Origin: Prorocentrum cordatum
Taxonomy: Eukaryota > Sar > Dinophyceae > Prorocentrales > Prorocentraceae
DNA: 64,000 nt
Assembly: GCA_963575745.1 (NCBI GenBank)
Contig: CAUYUJ010008113.1
Location: forward strand, 1,096,021 to 1,160,020
Reading direction: 5' to 3'
A model generated the notes under the pieces. It made no database searches, was not told the DNA's origin, and saw only the letters and a list, made by a program, of their open reading frames with translations. A program made the translations under genes and the position numbers. Positions 1 through 10,988 of this stretch are shown here, one piece after another; the first letter of the stretch is position 1; each line of letters starts with the position of its first letter.

Positions 1-454
1 CGCGAGCCCGAGCCGACAGAGCCTGATGATAAGTAGCCCCATGCCAACTGCTGGGTTCGCGACCGCTTAGATGGTACGATACAACTTGCTGCCGAGTCTT
101 TTGCAGAACAGGGCACGTCGTGTCTGCGGCACGGAAGTAAGAATTCCTGCTAGAAGTCTCTGGCACGATTGTAATCATTCCCCCGATGAACTCGGCTAGG
201 CAGCATCATAATCCAAACAAATTGATATTCGCGTCGGGCGACTTCACTGAGGCGAACGGAGAAGTTAGGAGAGATGACGCCGGCAGGATGGAGCGCTCGC
301 ATCTGCCGTCCGCGTTGCTCAAGAGCTCTAGCGCATGTCGGCGCGAGTTCTGTCGCTAGAGCGCGGTTTGGGTACGACCTTGGTCCCCTGGCTAGGAGAG
401 CCGGGGTGCCCCGCGCGGGTCTCGCAGCCCATTGCGAGCCGAGGTTCGACCGCT

Positions 455-1132
455 GCTCGGCCTCCTGGCTCGAAGGGGCAGCGGCCGGCGTCGCGCCCTC
501 CGTCTCCGTCTCCGCCTCATCAGCGCGGGCGTGCAACTGGACGCCGTGGTCAAGCGCGCCGCCCACGGCTTGCGCTGCCCTCTCGAAGTCGTCGATGACC
601 ATCGCGAGGTGTCCGCTCGGAGCTGTCTGCAGCGGGATGCGAACTGCACCAGCGGGCCACTGGGTCTGCGCGCCGCCGCCGCCAAGCAAGATCAGCTCCT
701 GCGGGCCCATGCCCAGGGTCGCGCGCATGGGCCCCATGCTTCGCACGCCGAGCAGACCAGGCAGGTCGCTGCCCGATCTTCTGACAATGGGCGCTGCAAA
801 GCTGTTGATAGTAACTATGACCTGTTCATCCAACGCCTTGGGCGCTCAGGGGCTGGCTCGTTAGGAGCAGCGGCGACCGGCGCCCTGCCTCTACGGCGCG
901 GCGACACAGCTGGCGCGCAGGCTTCTCGCCAACGAAGTAAGCCCATGCACGTGGGTCTGCGATGACACTGAGCCCAGCTGACGGGGGCTGCTGGCGACTG
1001 CGACTCACACGAGTAGCGCGCTCGTTCGCTGGGCCAGCGGCTGGCCACCAGGATAGCACACCGGCCCCGCCGCCGCGCGGTGGGCCACGAGGCGACGGCT
1101 GCCCCCAGGCGGGCGCAGGAACGTCGAAGGTG
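455..1132 (-). pseudogene. retropepsin-like aspartic protease of the copia element
   Basis: In copia elements this domain cuts the Gag-Pol polyprotein. The minus strand at 966-943 reads VIADPRAWAYFVGEK, which matches the active-site region usually written VDPGAW..LVGE in dinoflagellate copia proteins; the glycine next to the catalytic Asp is Arg here. It continues to SAQGVG (about 830), then after a one-base frame change to DEQVIVTIN, LPGLLGVRSM and APSGHLAMVIDDF (about 580), the usual flap and C-terminal lobe. A short Glu-rich linker follows to about 455. The Gly-to-Arg change and the frame shift near 830 predict an inactive enzyme. Confidence 0.75.
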
Positions 1133-1501
1133 ATCTCGCCGATCGGCGCGTCTCGCGGCGCGATGAAGACACTGCGAGCGCCGGAGGGCACGCCCTCATC
1201 AGGCGATGCACGGGGCGCGGCGTCGAACAAGATGTGCGCGACCTCGCGCGCTAACAGACGTCGTCTACACGTTGGACGTGGCAATGGTGCTCGGTCCTGG
1301 TCGCCACGATGCGCTTCTTCCACTGCTCGCATCTGGGCGTCGCTGCAGCTCGCGCTGGCCCAGGCGTCGGCACAGCTGCGAAGGAAGCGATGACCACGCT
1401 GGAGAATAACATACCCCGGCGAGACGCAAGAAGGCTGGAGTCCACAGCGCCGTCTATCCGGAGTCTGCGTGAATCCCGAATTGACCGCCGCTGCCGCTGC
1501 C

Positions 1502-1700
1502 CTACGGTGACGATGCGGCGCCGCGCGGGCACTCGGCGCGAAAGTGGAGCGCGCCCCCGCAGATGCCGCGCGTCGACGGCCCCGTCATAGCCTCGCGGAT
1601 CACGGCGTCTGCCCGATCCTTTGCAGGACGAGCGCGCGCCTGCACTTTGTCCTTTTCCGCCGGAAGGAAACCTGACCTACATGGATGTCGAAGAGCCCCA
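1502..1700 (-). pseudogene. zinc-knuckle remnant of Gag
   Basis: The minus-strand peptide ending at 1,502 contains GICGGALHFRAECPRG. This resembles a retroviral CCHC knuckle (C-x2-C-x4-H-x4-C) in its His and last Cys, but the first pair is reduced to one Cys. A lysine/arginine-rich run precedes it. It lies between the Gag and protease regions, where the knuckle belongs. Confidence 0.5.
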
Positions 1701-1959
1701 TGAGGAATACGCACCCCGAATTTCTTAATCAGCGACGGGGGGGCGCCGCCCCCGCCGACGGCCACGCGTCGGCCCCCGTCGCGGGCAGCCACCGCGCGCT
1801 GAAGGCGCTCCAACCCCCGTCGCGGCGCGACGACGAGGCGAGGTTGGCCGCCGTCGGGCCTCCACCCCCAAAGCTTATAAAGCAATCCAACGTGCATATG
1901 GGGGCACTTGCCTTTGCCTTCGCGCTGTCTGGAAAAAGCGCTGCTAGTTTTCTCGGTGA

Positions 1960-3310
1960 ATCTACGCGCCCGCGAGTGGGGCGCCGCGTGCGTCTGCGCC
2001 ACCGTCGTTTTGCAGCATTCATCTGCCAGAACAACTGAGCATCTATCTGAGCCGGGCTGAGACCTTGGAGCTCGGGCGCCCAGTAATTGACCTCTCCGCC
2101 TAGTCCCGAGCTGGCGCCAGAGGAGGCCCCCCCGTCGCAATCGGCGCCGCGCGCGAGCGCCCGCGCGGCGGCAGGGCGCGTTGCTCGCCGCGGCGCGGCG
2201 CCCTGCGACGGGCCACTAGCGCGCGCCAGGGCCCCCCCTGCCCCGGGAGGCTCGGCGGCGCCGGCAGCCCAGGGGTCGAGACTGCCCCGGCTGTTTTCCA
2301 CTATCATGCCGACGAATCCCCCGAGCGATGGCGGCGCACGAAAGGCGCTGATTACGTTGCTTGGCGCGTGCTCCACGATGCGACCCACGCGCCTGAGCGT
2401 AGCTGTGAGACCGTTGAACTCGGCCTCTGCGGCTGGGCATCGGTTGCCGCGCGGCTGGAGCAGCGCCGTGAGTTGGCTAGCTGCGACGCGGACTGCTCGG
2501 GGGAGCAGCCGGCTGTAGCCCCGCCGCGACATCGCAGCCCCACCGCCGCGCGTAGCTCAGAATCGCAGCGCGAGAAACCTCGAGAGCAGCCTTCGGTGGT
2601 TTCGCTGCGTCGCCTCCATAACACAAAGACTTCGCGGGTTGCCTGGAGGCGCGACTCCTCGCCTAGTGGGCCGCGCTGCGTGGCGAGGTTCGCGACGAGG
2701 TGGGTCGCGGCGTCCCCTGGCTGGCCGTTGACCACCCCCCCCCCCCGTCATCTCCGCGAAGCCCATGGAGCGCGCGAGCTCGCGAGCGGCCCCGCCGCAG
2801 TTGAGGATGACGGCAACGCATTCTTGAGCGCTTTTCATGTTCGGGCAAGCCAGTCCTGCACCCAGCGGCGGAAGGGATCCGCAGACTCGCGATCGGGTGA
2901 CTATGGGGGCGCCTGGCGGGGCGCACGCGATGGCCCCGCGGCCGCCGCCGCCCCGCGGGCCAAGCCCCACCGGGCACCACGCCTGCGAGCCAGAAGGGGG
3001 CGGCCGCGAAGAACGCGAGGGCGCTGCCACAGAACGTCGACATGGATATCCTCCTCGATGAGACCTCGCCACGATGATGGCTGCGCAGGCGCCCTGGGGC
3101 CCGGGCCCGCGCAGGGACGAACGCCGCGCCGAAGTGTTGGGCAGCCGCGACGATGACGCTGTCAACTCTGGTCGAAGCCGAGGTCGGGGAAGCCGGCACA
3201 TGGACTTGCAGCGCCCCACTCGGGCGGTGCGATGTGCTCACATGGACAGCCAGCACTATCGCACGCGCACCGGGGCATGGCGCTAGCCCAAGATGGAGCG
3301 CAGTCATGCC
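1960..3310 (-). pseudogene. copia-like Gag capsid region
   Basis: Four minus-strand segments in different frames follow the layout of a copia Gag core. About 2,840-2,740 has AVILNCGGAARELARSMGF. About 2,735-2,590 has VNGQPGDAATHLVANLA and then EESRLQATREVFVLWRR. About 2,480-2,290 has LTALLQPRGNRCPAAEAEF and LRRVGRIVEHAPSN. About 2,100-1,990 has LQGLSPAQIDAQLFWQMN before an arginine-rich stretch. In dinoflagellate copia elements the last block sits just before the basic tail and zinc knuckle, as it does here. Upstream, about 3,290-3,090 reads well in one frame and may be the N-terminal part. Frame changes between every block show it is dead. Less likely, some breaks could be introns. Confidence 0.7.
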
Positions 3311-3439
3311 CGAAGCGATGCTACGGCCAACGACTGTCGGGACACGGTGGGTCGAAGAAAAATCGTGGCGATCCTGTGGGCGAACCGTTCCTCATCGCGA
3401 TTGCGCCTTCTGCTGTTGCCCTCGCAGTCGGACCGGGTG

Positions 3440-4090
3440 TCCGAAACGAACTGCCGGCTGGCTTGCAGAACAGCTATCAGCACAAGCTACTCTTGATATT
3501 AACGTATGCTGTAAACTCTGGCTTTTCCACGTGAGCAAGTCTGTTGAAAATCCGATTGACTTGGTCAGGGCGCACAATAAGATGCACGCCCACTGCTCCT
3601 GATCGCCTACGGATCATTGCACGCTGTCTTTCGAACGCATTGATTCGGCCAGGGCGCAATGTAGAACGCACGCCCAAGGATTCGGATTGCCCGTCGATCA
3701 ACGCGCGCTGTCTTTCAAACCTGGTCGCTCGCTCCACGATGCAATCTTTAATGGTGAATCACTCATCGTCTCACGCATGCGCCTTTGGAATGGACCGCAT
3801 ATTGCATTGAACAAACCACGCTCATCATTCATATCATCCTCCTCCTTCTGCCCGTTGTCTTCCGCGTCCTCATCCTCGCTGCCCTCGCTCTCGTCTTCGC
3901 CCTCGTTTTCCTCGCCTTTGTCTTCCCCTGCTATCTTAGTCTCTGCCACTACGCCATGGCGTTGCCGCGCAACCCTGCGCCGAGCTTTTCCCCGGAATGC
4001 TCCCGTTCCAAACTGCGCTTCCCGGAAGCGCGCGAACCCTGTCGCACAACCTGGCGACCGCGCGCCGGAAACGCGCGAACCCTGTTGCAC
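3440..4090 (-). CDS. possible exons: acidic tract followed by 28-residue repeats
   Basis: I do not recognise a family. On the minus strand, 3,960-3,790 encodes a Glu/Asp-rich stretch (about 35 acidic residues in 55) followed by ERGLFNAICGPF. After a frame change, 3,737-3,477 encodes two full copies and part of a third copy of an 84-bp unit that keeps the reading frame (FERQRALIDGQSESLG and FERQRAMIRRRSGAVG both start units). A tandem repeat whose period is a multiple of three suggests coding constraint, but with so few copies this could be chance. No start, stop or splice site is certain. Confidence 0.3.
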
Positions 4091-4200
4091 AACCTGTCGA
4101 CCACGATTGGATCAATCGCAAACCTGTCGATTGAGGTGTCGACACGTTGCGCAACCAGTCGATTGAGGTGTCGACGCGTTGTGTAATCTATCGCACGCGA
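3990..4200. repeat. degenerate short tandem repeat
   Basis: Two interleaved motifs recur: CGCGAACCCTGTYGCACAAC and GTCGATTGAGGTGTCGACRC, each seen two or three times at roughly 35-60 bp spacing. No coding frame is preserved. Confidence 0.6.
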
Positions 4201-4439
4201 CTGGGTGACTTCGCGAAACCCATCCACGCATGAGTCGCCAATCCGTCGGCGAGGAGCCGGAGGATTACGACTCACTTGTCGATTGGTTTCGCCTGGCCGA
4301 TCCCCTGGTGCCAAGCAAATTGTCACCAGCTGGCTCCATCGGCGGCTGAGGCGCGGCCCCTTTTCAGGCTCTGCGACGGCTTCCACCTTCCCCATCGCCT
4401 CCAACGACTGCCCAAGCCATCGCCGCCCGAGGTTGGCCG

Positions 4440-4725
4440 AAAGCGGGCGATGCTTTCACGGCATTTAAGACTGCCCAAGAGGCTCCCAAAACCGCCCCCA
4501 GATTCCAAGACTGCCCAAAAGGCTCCCAAGATTGCCCCGAGACGGCCCAGGAAAGTCCCAAGACAGCCCAAGAGGCGCCCACTACGGCCCCAGAGGGCCT
4601 CAAGACCGCTCCAAGAGAAGCCACAGAGGGGGAGCCAGAACCCACAATTCGAGCCTTCCGCCCCAAGGTGTCCAAGAATCCCCCAGGAGGCCCCAAGAGG
4701 CCGAATATTCATCAATGTCTCCCCC
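4440..4725 (+). repeat. CCAAGAGGCYCC-type minisatellite, locus 1
   Basis: Irregular units of about 15-30 bp built on CCCAAGAGGCTCCCAAGAC. The same motif family fills 42,355-42,870 in this orientation and 36,380-37,300 in the opposite one. The open frames through it are only a consequence of the composition. Confidence 0.65.
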
Positions 4726-5154
4726 TTTTTTGTTTTGCTGACACGTTTTGGCAACGGCGCGACAAGTATCTAACGATTTGCCGATCTGTTTGGCAAAAGG
4801 TATTGTATGTGTCTTTAGACTTGGCAACGATCGAGCTGGCTCTGTTGAATTTCTTCTATGGGTCCCGCGATCGTAAAATCAATACATGTGCTGCCACAGA
4901 TATTAGCGATCTCGAGGCTACTCAAGGAATGGAGGGTTGTACCGATGCGGAGGTGAAGGTAAATGCGAATGCGCGTCCACACCGCACTCTTCGCACCTTC
5001 CATGGATCGCGAGCTGGGGTCGCTCCAAGCTCTGCTACCAGCTAGAACTGCGGGGGTTGGAAGCTGTAGAAGAGAAAGCATGGCGGCAATAAGATGTAGA
5101 CCGCGGGGCCAACGCTCGGGCCAAACAGCGGCGACCCCTCCTATCTGAGTGAGG

Positions 5155-5226
5155 AAGAGGAGAAGGACGAGGAGGAGGAGGAGGAGGAGAAGCAGGAGGA
5201 GGAGGAGGAGGAGGAGGAGGAGCGAG
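5155..5226. repeat. GAG trinucleotide tract
   Basis: Interrupted (GAG)n purine tract of about 70 bp. Confidence 0.85.
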
Positions 5227-5239
5227 GGCGCGGGAGGAC

Positions 5240-6380
5240 GAGGCCCCGCCGGTGGACCAAAGCAGTGAGCGGCGTGCAACGCCAGGTGGACAAAAATCAC
5301 GTGCCTGCGGGAGAGACTAAACGCCCTAGTGCTCTCGCTGGAGGGGGGGGGGGCCGTGCAGGATCTGACTCACCGCCCGAGTGCTTACGCTGCGGGCGGG
5401 CGTGTGCAAGATCTGGGCTGAACCAGGACTGTGGGGACGCGCATGGCACCATGGGGAGGGAGGGGTACCATCCACGGGTGAGGGGGAACGGTGCGCATCT
5501 CTCTCCAACCTGAGGGGCATCGACGGGGGGGAAGCACCTGGAATCGGCGACACGTGGCCGATGAACTGGCGATCGGGGGTCGATGCATAGCCCCTTGAGC
5601 CGATAGCACCCTGATGTTGCCCCTGAGGCGAGGATCCACCCAGGAGCCGCGAAGGAGGCGACCGGAGGTGGGGGCGGCCACGAAGGAGCCGAGACTGCGA
5701 GGGGGGGCCCAAAGCGGGAGTCGGGAGCGGCAGATGCGCAAGGAGGAAAGGCGAGGAGGATCAGGATGGTGGCTCCGCAAGATGAGGAGAAGGACGAGGG
5801 TTGTGCGCCGGCGGGGCGGGCGGTGCATGCCTCCTCCGTGCCTCCGCGCCCCTCCCTCCTCCCTCCTGCCGCGCCCCTCCTTCTTGGGAGGCGGCCCTGC
5901 CGAAGCCTGGGTGGCTCCGACCTTTCTGGCTGGCCCCCCGGGCCTCTCCTCCCCTGAAGGCGAAGGAGCGAAGAAAGACTGGCGGAGGCATCACGCACTC
6001 GAGGCGCCGAGCGAACACATCGGGGGCGTCCGCGAGGGGGGGGTCCAAGAGGGAGGCTCACAAATCATGGCCCGAGGCACGTGCGCGGCCCAAGGGGGGA
6101 GGACCAGGGGACGCGTTGAAACAAAGTCCACTTACCCACCAAAAGTCACCACCCCCCTCGACGCCTGGTGGCTTTCGGGCACTGACTCGGCTCGGACATC
6201 TGGCGGCAGTTCGAGACGATCTAGGCCCCCCCAGCAAGCTCGCGCCGAGGCACGCTGGAAAGCATGCAGGCGGGGTCACTGCGGCACCTGGCCGAGCGTG
6301 AGTCGCATCCTCTTAAAGACTCCGTCTGCTTCCCAGGTTATGCCTCCTCAGGGAAAAAAAGCCGTGGGCAGCTTCGAGGG
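5240..6380. other. no gene recognised
   Basis: Long open frames exist on both strands but are rich in Pro/Ser/Arg, contradict each other and show no domain. A short imperfect duplication is visible at 5,350-5,420 (CCGCCCGAGTGC and relatives). GATCGGGGGTCGATGCAT at 5,571-5,588 resembles the palindromic element family at 20.2 and 28.3 kb. Confidence 0.5.
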
Positions 6381-6384
6381 TTCG

Positions 6385-6760
6385 CCCGCTGTTTCGACTG
6401 TGCGAGGACGGTGCTCTCCTTCGGATGTAGCCCCCGTGAGCTAGAAACGAAAAAGGCGGGGAAAAAACTTAGAGCCAGCGACTTCCCACGTGCCTTTGGC
6501 ATTGACAGTTGACCTTGACCGTTGACATTACACTCTGCAAAATTGTGACAATGGATGGTTAAAAATTATTTGAATTACACATGTTACCGAATTTCAGACT
6601 CGTACGCGCCATGACCCAAGAACTGGTCATCCCCTGGTCATCACCCCGATGGACTGTGCGAGGCCGGTGTTCTCCTTCGGACGAGGTCCCCATGAGCTAG
6701 AACGAGAAGGCGAGATAACCCCCAAGAGCAGCGAACACTTCCCACACCCTTCCCCCAGTC
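6385..6760. repeat. about 255-bp direct duplication
   Basis: The stretch at about 6,392-6,500 (CTGTGCGAGGACGGTGCTCT, then a GAGCTAGAA block) recurs at about 6,652-6,755 with similar order and spacing. Between them is an AT-rich stretch that stands out from the surrounding GC-rich DNA. Confidence 0.65.
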
Positions 6761-6770
6761 GTCACTGGAG

Positions 6771-6846
6771 GCCTCACAGATGGGGTCCGAGTACATGGCG
6801 GGATACTCCGACCCCATCTACTCGGATTCATCTGGGAGGCCTGGGG
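6771..6846. mobile_element. short palindromic element, GGCCTC/GGGGTCGGA family
   Basis: A 75-bp inverted repeat: it opens with GGCCTCACAGATGGGGTC and closes with ATTCATCTGGGAGGCC, with GGGATACTCCGACCCCATCT inside. It appears to be a deleted version of the longer elements at 8.19, 30.0 and 31.1 kb. Confidence 0.7.
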
Positions 6847-6931
6847 ATGGACGAAGGGAACGAGGAGGGAGGACAAGGAGGCGGGAACGGGGCATGAGTC
6901 GTCGTCGAACCAGCGCTCGCGCTCCATGAGG

Positions 6932-6981
6932 AGGACGAGGAAGAGGAGGAGGAGGAGGAGGAGGAGGAGGAGGAGGAGAAA
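6932..6981. repeat. GGA trinucleotide tract
   Basis: (GAG)n of about 50 bp, the purine partner of the CCT tract at 7,366-7,566. Confidence 0.85.
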
Positions 6982-7365
6982 GAGGGGAGAAAGCGGGGAT
7001 TCCAAAAGGTACCCATACCGCTACTCCCCAGACCTCTCCCAGAGTGTGTTCTGCCCAGAATTTCGAGGCGAATCCAGCGGTGGCGACGAGGGCCTCCCAG
7101 GAGGCCCAAACACGCGAAAACGAGAGAAGGGCAGCGGTGTGGCCACCTGCTCCTCCTCGGAGAGTGGTCTCTGGAGGCATCCCCCTCTTGGACGCCCCTC
7201 GCGGGCAGAGAGAGCGCCGCAGCCGGGCCTCGAGCCGCTCCGGCTCCTCGAGGGAGACGGCTGCGCCTCCTTCTTCTCCTCCCGGGGAGCCGCCCCGTCT
7301 GCGCTCCGCTGCCGCCGCCGAGGCTCCTCCTGTGCACCCTCTCCTCCTCGCTCCTCGCCTCCTCG

Positions 7366-7566
7366 CTTCTCCTCCTCCTCCTCCTCCTCCTCCTCCTCCT
7401 CCTCCTCATCCTCCTCATCCTCCTGGCTTCTCGTCTCCTCCTCCTCCTCGCTCCTCCTCCTCGCTCCTCCTCGTCGTCGTCCTCGTCCTCGTCCTCCTCC
7501 TCCTCCTCCTCCTCCTCCTCCTCCTCCTCCTCCCTCCTCCTCCTCCTCCTCCTCCTCCTCCGCTTC
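7366..7566. repeat. CCT trinucleotide tract
   Basis: About 200 bp of (TCC)n with small interruptions. Frames through it are homopolymeric (Ser, Pro, Leu, Arg or Glu) and are not genes. Confidence 0.9.
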
Positions 7567-7569
7567 CTC

Positions 7570-8185
7570 CCGGTTCTCATCCGCCTCCTGCGCATGTTCG
7601 TCCCATCTTGCAGTCTGGTACTGCCAGTCGACGTCCTGCTGCTGCGCAAGGAGGATGCTGAGACCAAGGCGAGACTTGGCAACGAGAGAGCCTGAGCGGC
7701 ACGGACACTGATCTCCTCTGACAGTGACTTTCTCTTGCCGGCGAGATCGTCACGCTGCCTCAATCGTGTGAAAATCGCCTGGCCTGTTGCGATATGTGGG
7801 CCTGGTCGTGTATCGCCACATGAACCATGCGATGAGCCGTGCATTGGTAGTTGCTGGCAAGCAGGCTAAGCTCATGGATGATGACAAGCGTCTTCAGTGG
7901 CGTCAAGCCTACACATCTGATCCGCTCGGATTGAGCCATGAACCCCGTTCGAGTTGACGTGCTGCGGTCGCAACTCGCCTCGGCGGGACGCAATGCTGTT
8001 GACGAGTCATTGCCATACTGGACGTGCAGGCCAAGATCAGGTCGATGACGACATGCCAGCGGCAAATATACCGTCTGGGCAGCATGTTTCGGCACGTGCC
8101 GCGCGCTGGGTGCCGGAGCGCATACCTGTTCTCCCGCTCACGGCTCCACGCTTGAGGATACTGCTCATTCAGTTCATGTCTCCCG
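7570..8185. other. no gene recognised
   Basis: A plus-strand frame near 7,790-7,960 reads NHAMSRALVVAGKQAKLMDD and onwards to an ordinary-looking composition and then stops. It may be a retroelement scrap, but I cannot name it. Nothing else is supported. Confidence 0.4.
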
Positions 8186-8189
8186 AATG

Positions 8190-8345
8190 GGGGACGAGTA
8201 GATTGTGTCGGAGGATCGCGCCGCATCGCCGATGCATTGGCACCGCCGACGTGGAGAGAATCGGGCCCCACATCGAGCCGCATCGCCGATGCAGCGAGGT
8301 CCTCCGACCCCACCTACACGGATCCCAGTTGGGTGGCCTGGACGC
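8190..8345. mobile_element. inverted-repeat element, GGGGTCGGA family, copy 2
   Basis: Left end GTCGGAGGATCGCGCCGCAT, right end GAGGTCCTCCGACCCCACCT, with internal GCATCGCCGATGCA palindromes. Same family as 29,999-30,165 and 31,108-31,310. Confidence 0.75.
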
Positions 8346-8349
8346 ACTC

Positions 8350-9250
8350 TTCTGGCATCGTCTGTCCTCCACTCCCACCCTAATCCGCTCCTCTGTTCCC
8401 TGTCTCCTGCCTACGTGCTCGCCCCGGGGCGCGCGGCGAAGCCCAAGCAAACAGAAGCGCGTGGGGCCGACCACCGTGGGACCTAGACCGCTCGACCGGC
8501 CCGGTTCGACTTGCGGGCAAACCGAGATGGGCTCCCCCTGCTGTTGATATGTACTGAATGGGATGATGGGGCAAATGAGTAGAGGAATCTCCCAAATCAC
8601 ATTCCTGTGGCTCCAAGCGACCCCACATGAAGGAGAAGACCTGACATCTCTTTCCCCAGGCGCCGTGTGAGAACACCTTGTTTTACTTCAGCAAAAGAGC
8701 CCAGGCCATCACCTGACACCCCAATCATCATGGCGTGCTGGTGCCGAGGGAAAGAGGACGCACGCAGTAGTCGTAAGGACGAGCTCACGAACGGCCCCCG
8801 GCGCCCAGATCGTCTCCTCGGCACCCTCCCGTTCCCCGCTGCCCCTCCCTCCCCCCTTGAATTGCTGCCCCCCACCCATGTCCCCCTTTTCTCTTTCCGC
8901 TCACCCTCTTCGCACCCTCACCTACCCATTCCTTCGACTCACCTACTCTCCTTTACCCTCCGCGCCCTTCCTCTCCCCGATCCTCCCCCTCTCCCCGCAG
9001 GCTCCTCCCTCTCCCTGCTGGCCAAGCCCACCAAGTCACCCCTACTGGTCCCTTCTCCTCCCCTCCGCGCTGCTCCTCACCTCCCTCGCCCTTCTCTCCG
9101 GCAGTCGCCCCGAGCCTCCTGGCGCAAGCCACGGGACCGCTCGATGTCTGCCACGGCGGAGCCGAGCCCCCTGGCCATGGCAGTCAGTGGCTTCACCTGC
9201 ATGCAGGAATAACACCTGAAGCGGTGGGAACGCGGTATGCAGGATAGGGC
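8350..9250. other. no gene recognised
   Basis: C/T-rich on the plus strand (notably 8,830-9,110), giving long Pro/Ser/Leu frames. No domain, repeat or RNA seen. Confidence 0.5.
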
Positions 9251-9251
9251 A

Positions 9252-10187
9252 GGGGAGGAGGAGGAGGAGGAGGAGGAGGAGGAGGAGGAGGAGGAGGAGG
9301 AGGAGGAGGAGCAGTGCAAACATAAGACTCATCAGCGATTTGGGTTCACTTCCGCTGAGGGAAGTGCCACGTTGGGAAACAATCGTATGGAGATCCTGAA
9401 CTGCGCCAGAACAGCATCCCCAGGACTTCAACGTCACGAGTCAACCTGACTGATGCGGCTTGACTATCCTGAATCGTCCCAGAACACGATTCCTGGGACT
9501 TCAACATCGCGAATCAATGTAGCTGTTGCGCCCTGACAATCCTGAATCGTTCCGAAGCACCATTCTGGATGGTGAACAATGAGCACTCGCGAAACTCTTG
9601 CAATGTATTAAACGGCATGTGCGCGGAGCTAAGACGAAAACTACATGTTGAAAACGGCCCGCCCTACATCCGCAAAACCATACGAATGTTGAAGACAAAT
9701 GCGCGCGGCGCTATGGCGAGAGCGACATGTTGGACACTACACGCCCTCAATCCGTGAAACGGTTGCACAGGTTAAGACGAATGTGCGCGGCGCTCAGGCG
9801 AGAACCACATTTTGAAGACGGCCCGCCCTCAATCCGTCAAACTTCTGCAAATGTTTGAGACGAATGTGCGCGGCGCAAAGGCGTGATGTAACAAGTCAGA
9901 ACAAAACCTGTGCAAAGTTTGAAAACAAATGTGCGTAGCCTAAAAGCCGCATGTTGAAAACGACCCGCCCTCAATCAGAGAAGCTCTTGCAAATTCTAAA
10001 ACAAATATGCGCGGTGCTAGAGCGAGAACCACAGTTCGAAAACCACCCGCCCTCCATATGTGAAGCTGTTGATAAGTTCTAAGCTTCAGGCTCACACGTC
10101 GTAAAGAAGACTCAGGCGAAACGCCCAGCCCGCCCTTCCGACTGGCATCGGGGTGCGACAGGGAGGAGTTATTCATAAGGAACATGA
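9252..10187 (+). mobile_element. composite repeat, copy A
   Basis: Order on the plus strand: a (GGA)n tract (9,252-9,311); a head with TTTGGGTTCACTTC and about 75-bp subrepeats carrying CCTGAA..CCAGAACA and CAACRTCRCGAATCAA (9,330-9,570); an array of about 83-bp units carrying GCGCGGCGC and CCCGCCCTCAATC (9,590-10,075); and a tail with GGCGAAACGCC, GGTGCGACAGGGAGGAGTTA and ATTCATAAGGAACATGAATG running straight into the GGA tract of copy B. No open frame is conserved between copies. I know no named family with this structure. Confidence 0.8.
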
Positions 10188-10982
10188 ATGGAGGAGGAGG
10201 AAGAGGAGGAGGAGGAGGAAGAGGAGTACCAATGTAAACCCAAGACGCATCAACGGCATTGCAACAACCCTCCCTCCAAGCTCCCTCTTCACAGGACCCT
10301 GCAAGGGTTCATTTTCACTGAGGGAAATGCCACGTTGGTAGACTACCGTTTTAAGATTCTGAACTGTGCCAGAACACCATCCTTGGGACGTCAACGCCGC
10401 GAATTACCCTTACTGTTGCGGCTTGACGTTCCTGAATCATGCCAGAACACAACTCCCAGGTCTTCAACACCGCGAATCAATGTAAATGTGGCGCCCTGAC
10501 AATCCTGAATCAGTTCGGTTACGCTAACCATGGGAACCCGTGAAACTCTTCCAATTGTCTAGAAGGAATGCGCTCGCCGCTGAGGCGAGAGCCACATTTC
10601 GAAAACGGCCCGCCCTCAATGCGTGAAAGTCTTGCACATGTTCAGAATGAATGTGCGCGGCGCGATGACGAGAACCACATTTGAAAACTACGCGCCCTCA
10701 ATCCGTGAAGCCCTTGCAGACTTTTCAGACGAATGTGCGCGGCGCAAAAGCGAGAGCCCGCGTTTTGCAAGTGGCACGCCCTAACCTCGTGAAACCCATG
10801 CGAATTGTCACAACGAGCGTGTGCGGCGCCAGAGCGAGAGCCACATCTTGGAAACCGCCCGCCCTCCGTCCGTGGAACTGCTGCCAGTGTTCAAGCGCCA
10901 GGGCTATAAATGGTAAGGAGGCCTCCGGCGAAACGCCCGGCCCGCCCCTCCGACTGGCCTCGTGGTGCGACGGGGACGACTC
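10188..10982 (+). mobile_element. composite repeat, copy B
   Basis: Same order as copy A: (GGA)n at 10,188-10,226; head with AATGTAAACCCAAGACGCAT and two subrepeats; 83-bp array at about 10,540-10,880; tail with GGCGAAACGCC and GTGGTGCGACGGGGACGA. It follows copy A head to tail. Its tail is separated from a following GGA tract at 12,085 by the foldback element 10,989-12,073. Confidence 0.8.
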
Positions 10983-10988
10983 ATTCAT

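Larger units (their letters stand above)
1..3310 (-). mobile_element. Ty1/copia-like retrotransposon, Gag and protease part, decayed and cut by the window edge
   Basis: Read on the minus strand this stretch gives, in order, a Gag-like region (about 3,310 to 1,960), a zinc-knuckle remnant (about 1,560-1,525) and a retropepsin-like region (about 1,130 to 580). That order is the normal 5' part of a copia Gag-Pol. Integrase, reverse transcriptase and RNase H would lie left of base 1, outside the window. The reading frame changes many times, so no continuous protein exists. I saw no LTR on the right side. The family assignment rests on peptide patterns remembered from dinoflagellate copia proteins; a profile search was not possible. 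Confidence 0.75.

Noticed and set aside
6818-7844. Long Arg/Glu/Ser/Pro frames through GGA and CCT tracts, as also at 20.4-21.9, 24.3-24.9, 25.6-26.7 and 30.5-31.6 kb
   Set aside because: Products of trinucleotide tracts. Only the hydrolase exons beside the tracts at 24.7 and 25.9 kb have family motifs and consistent splice phases.
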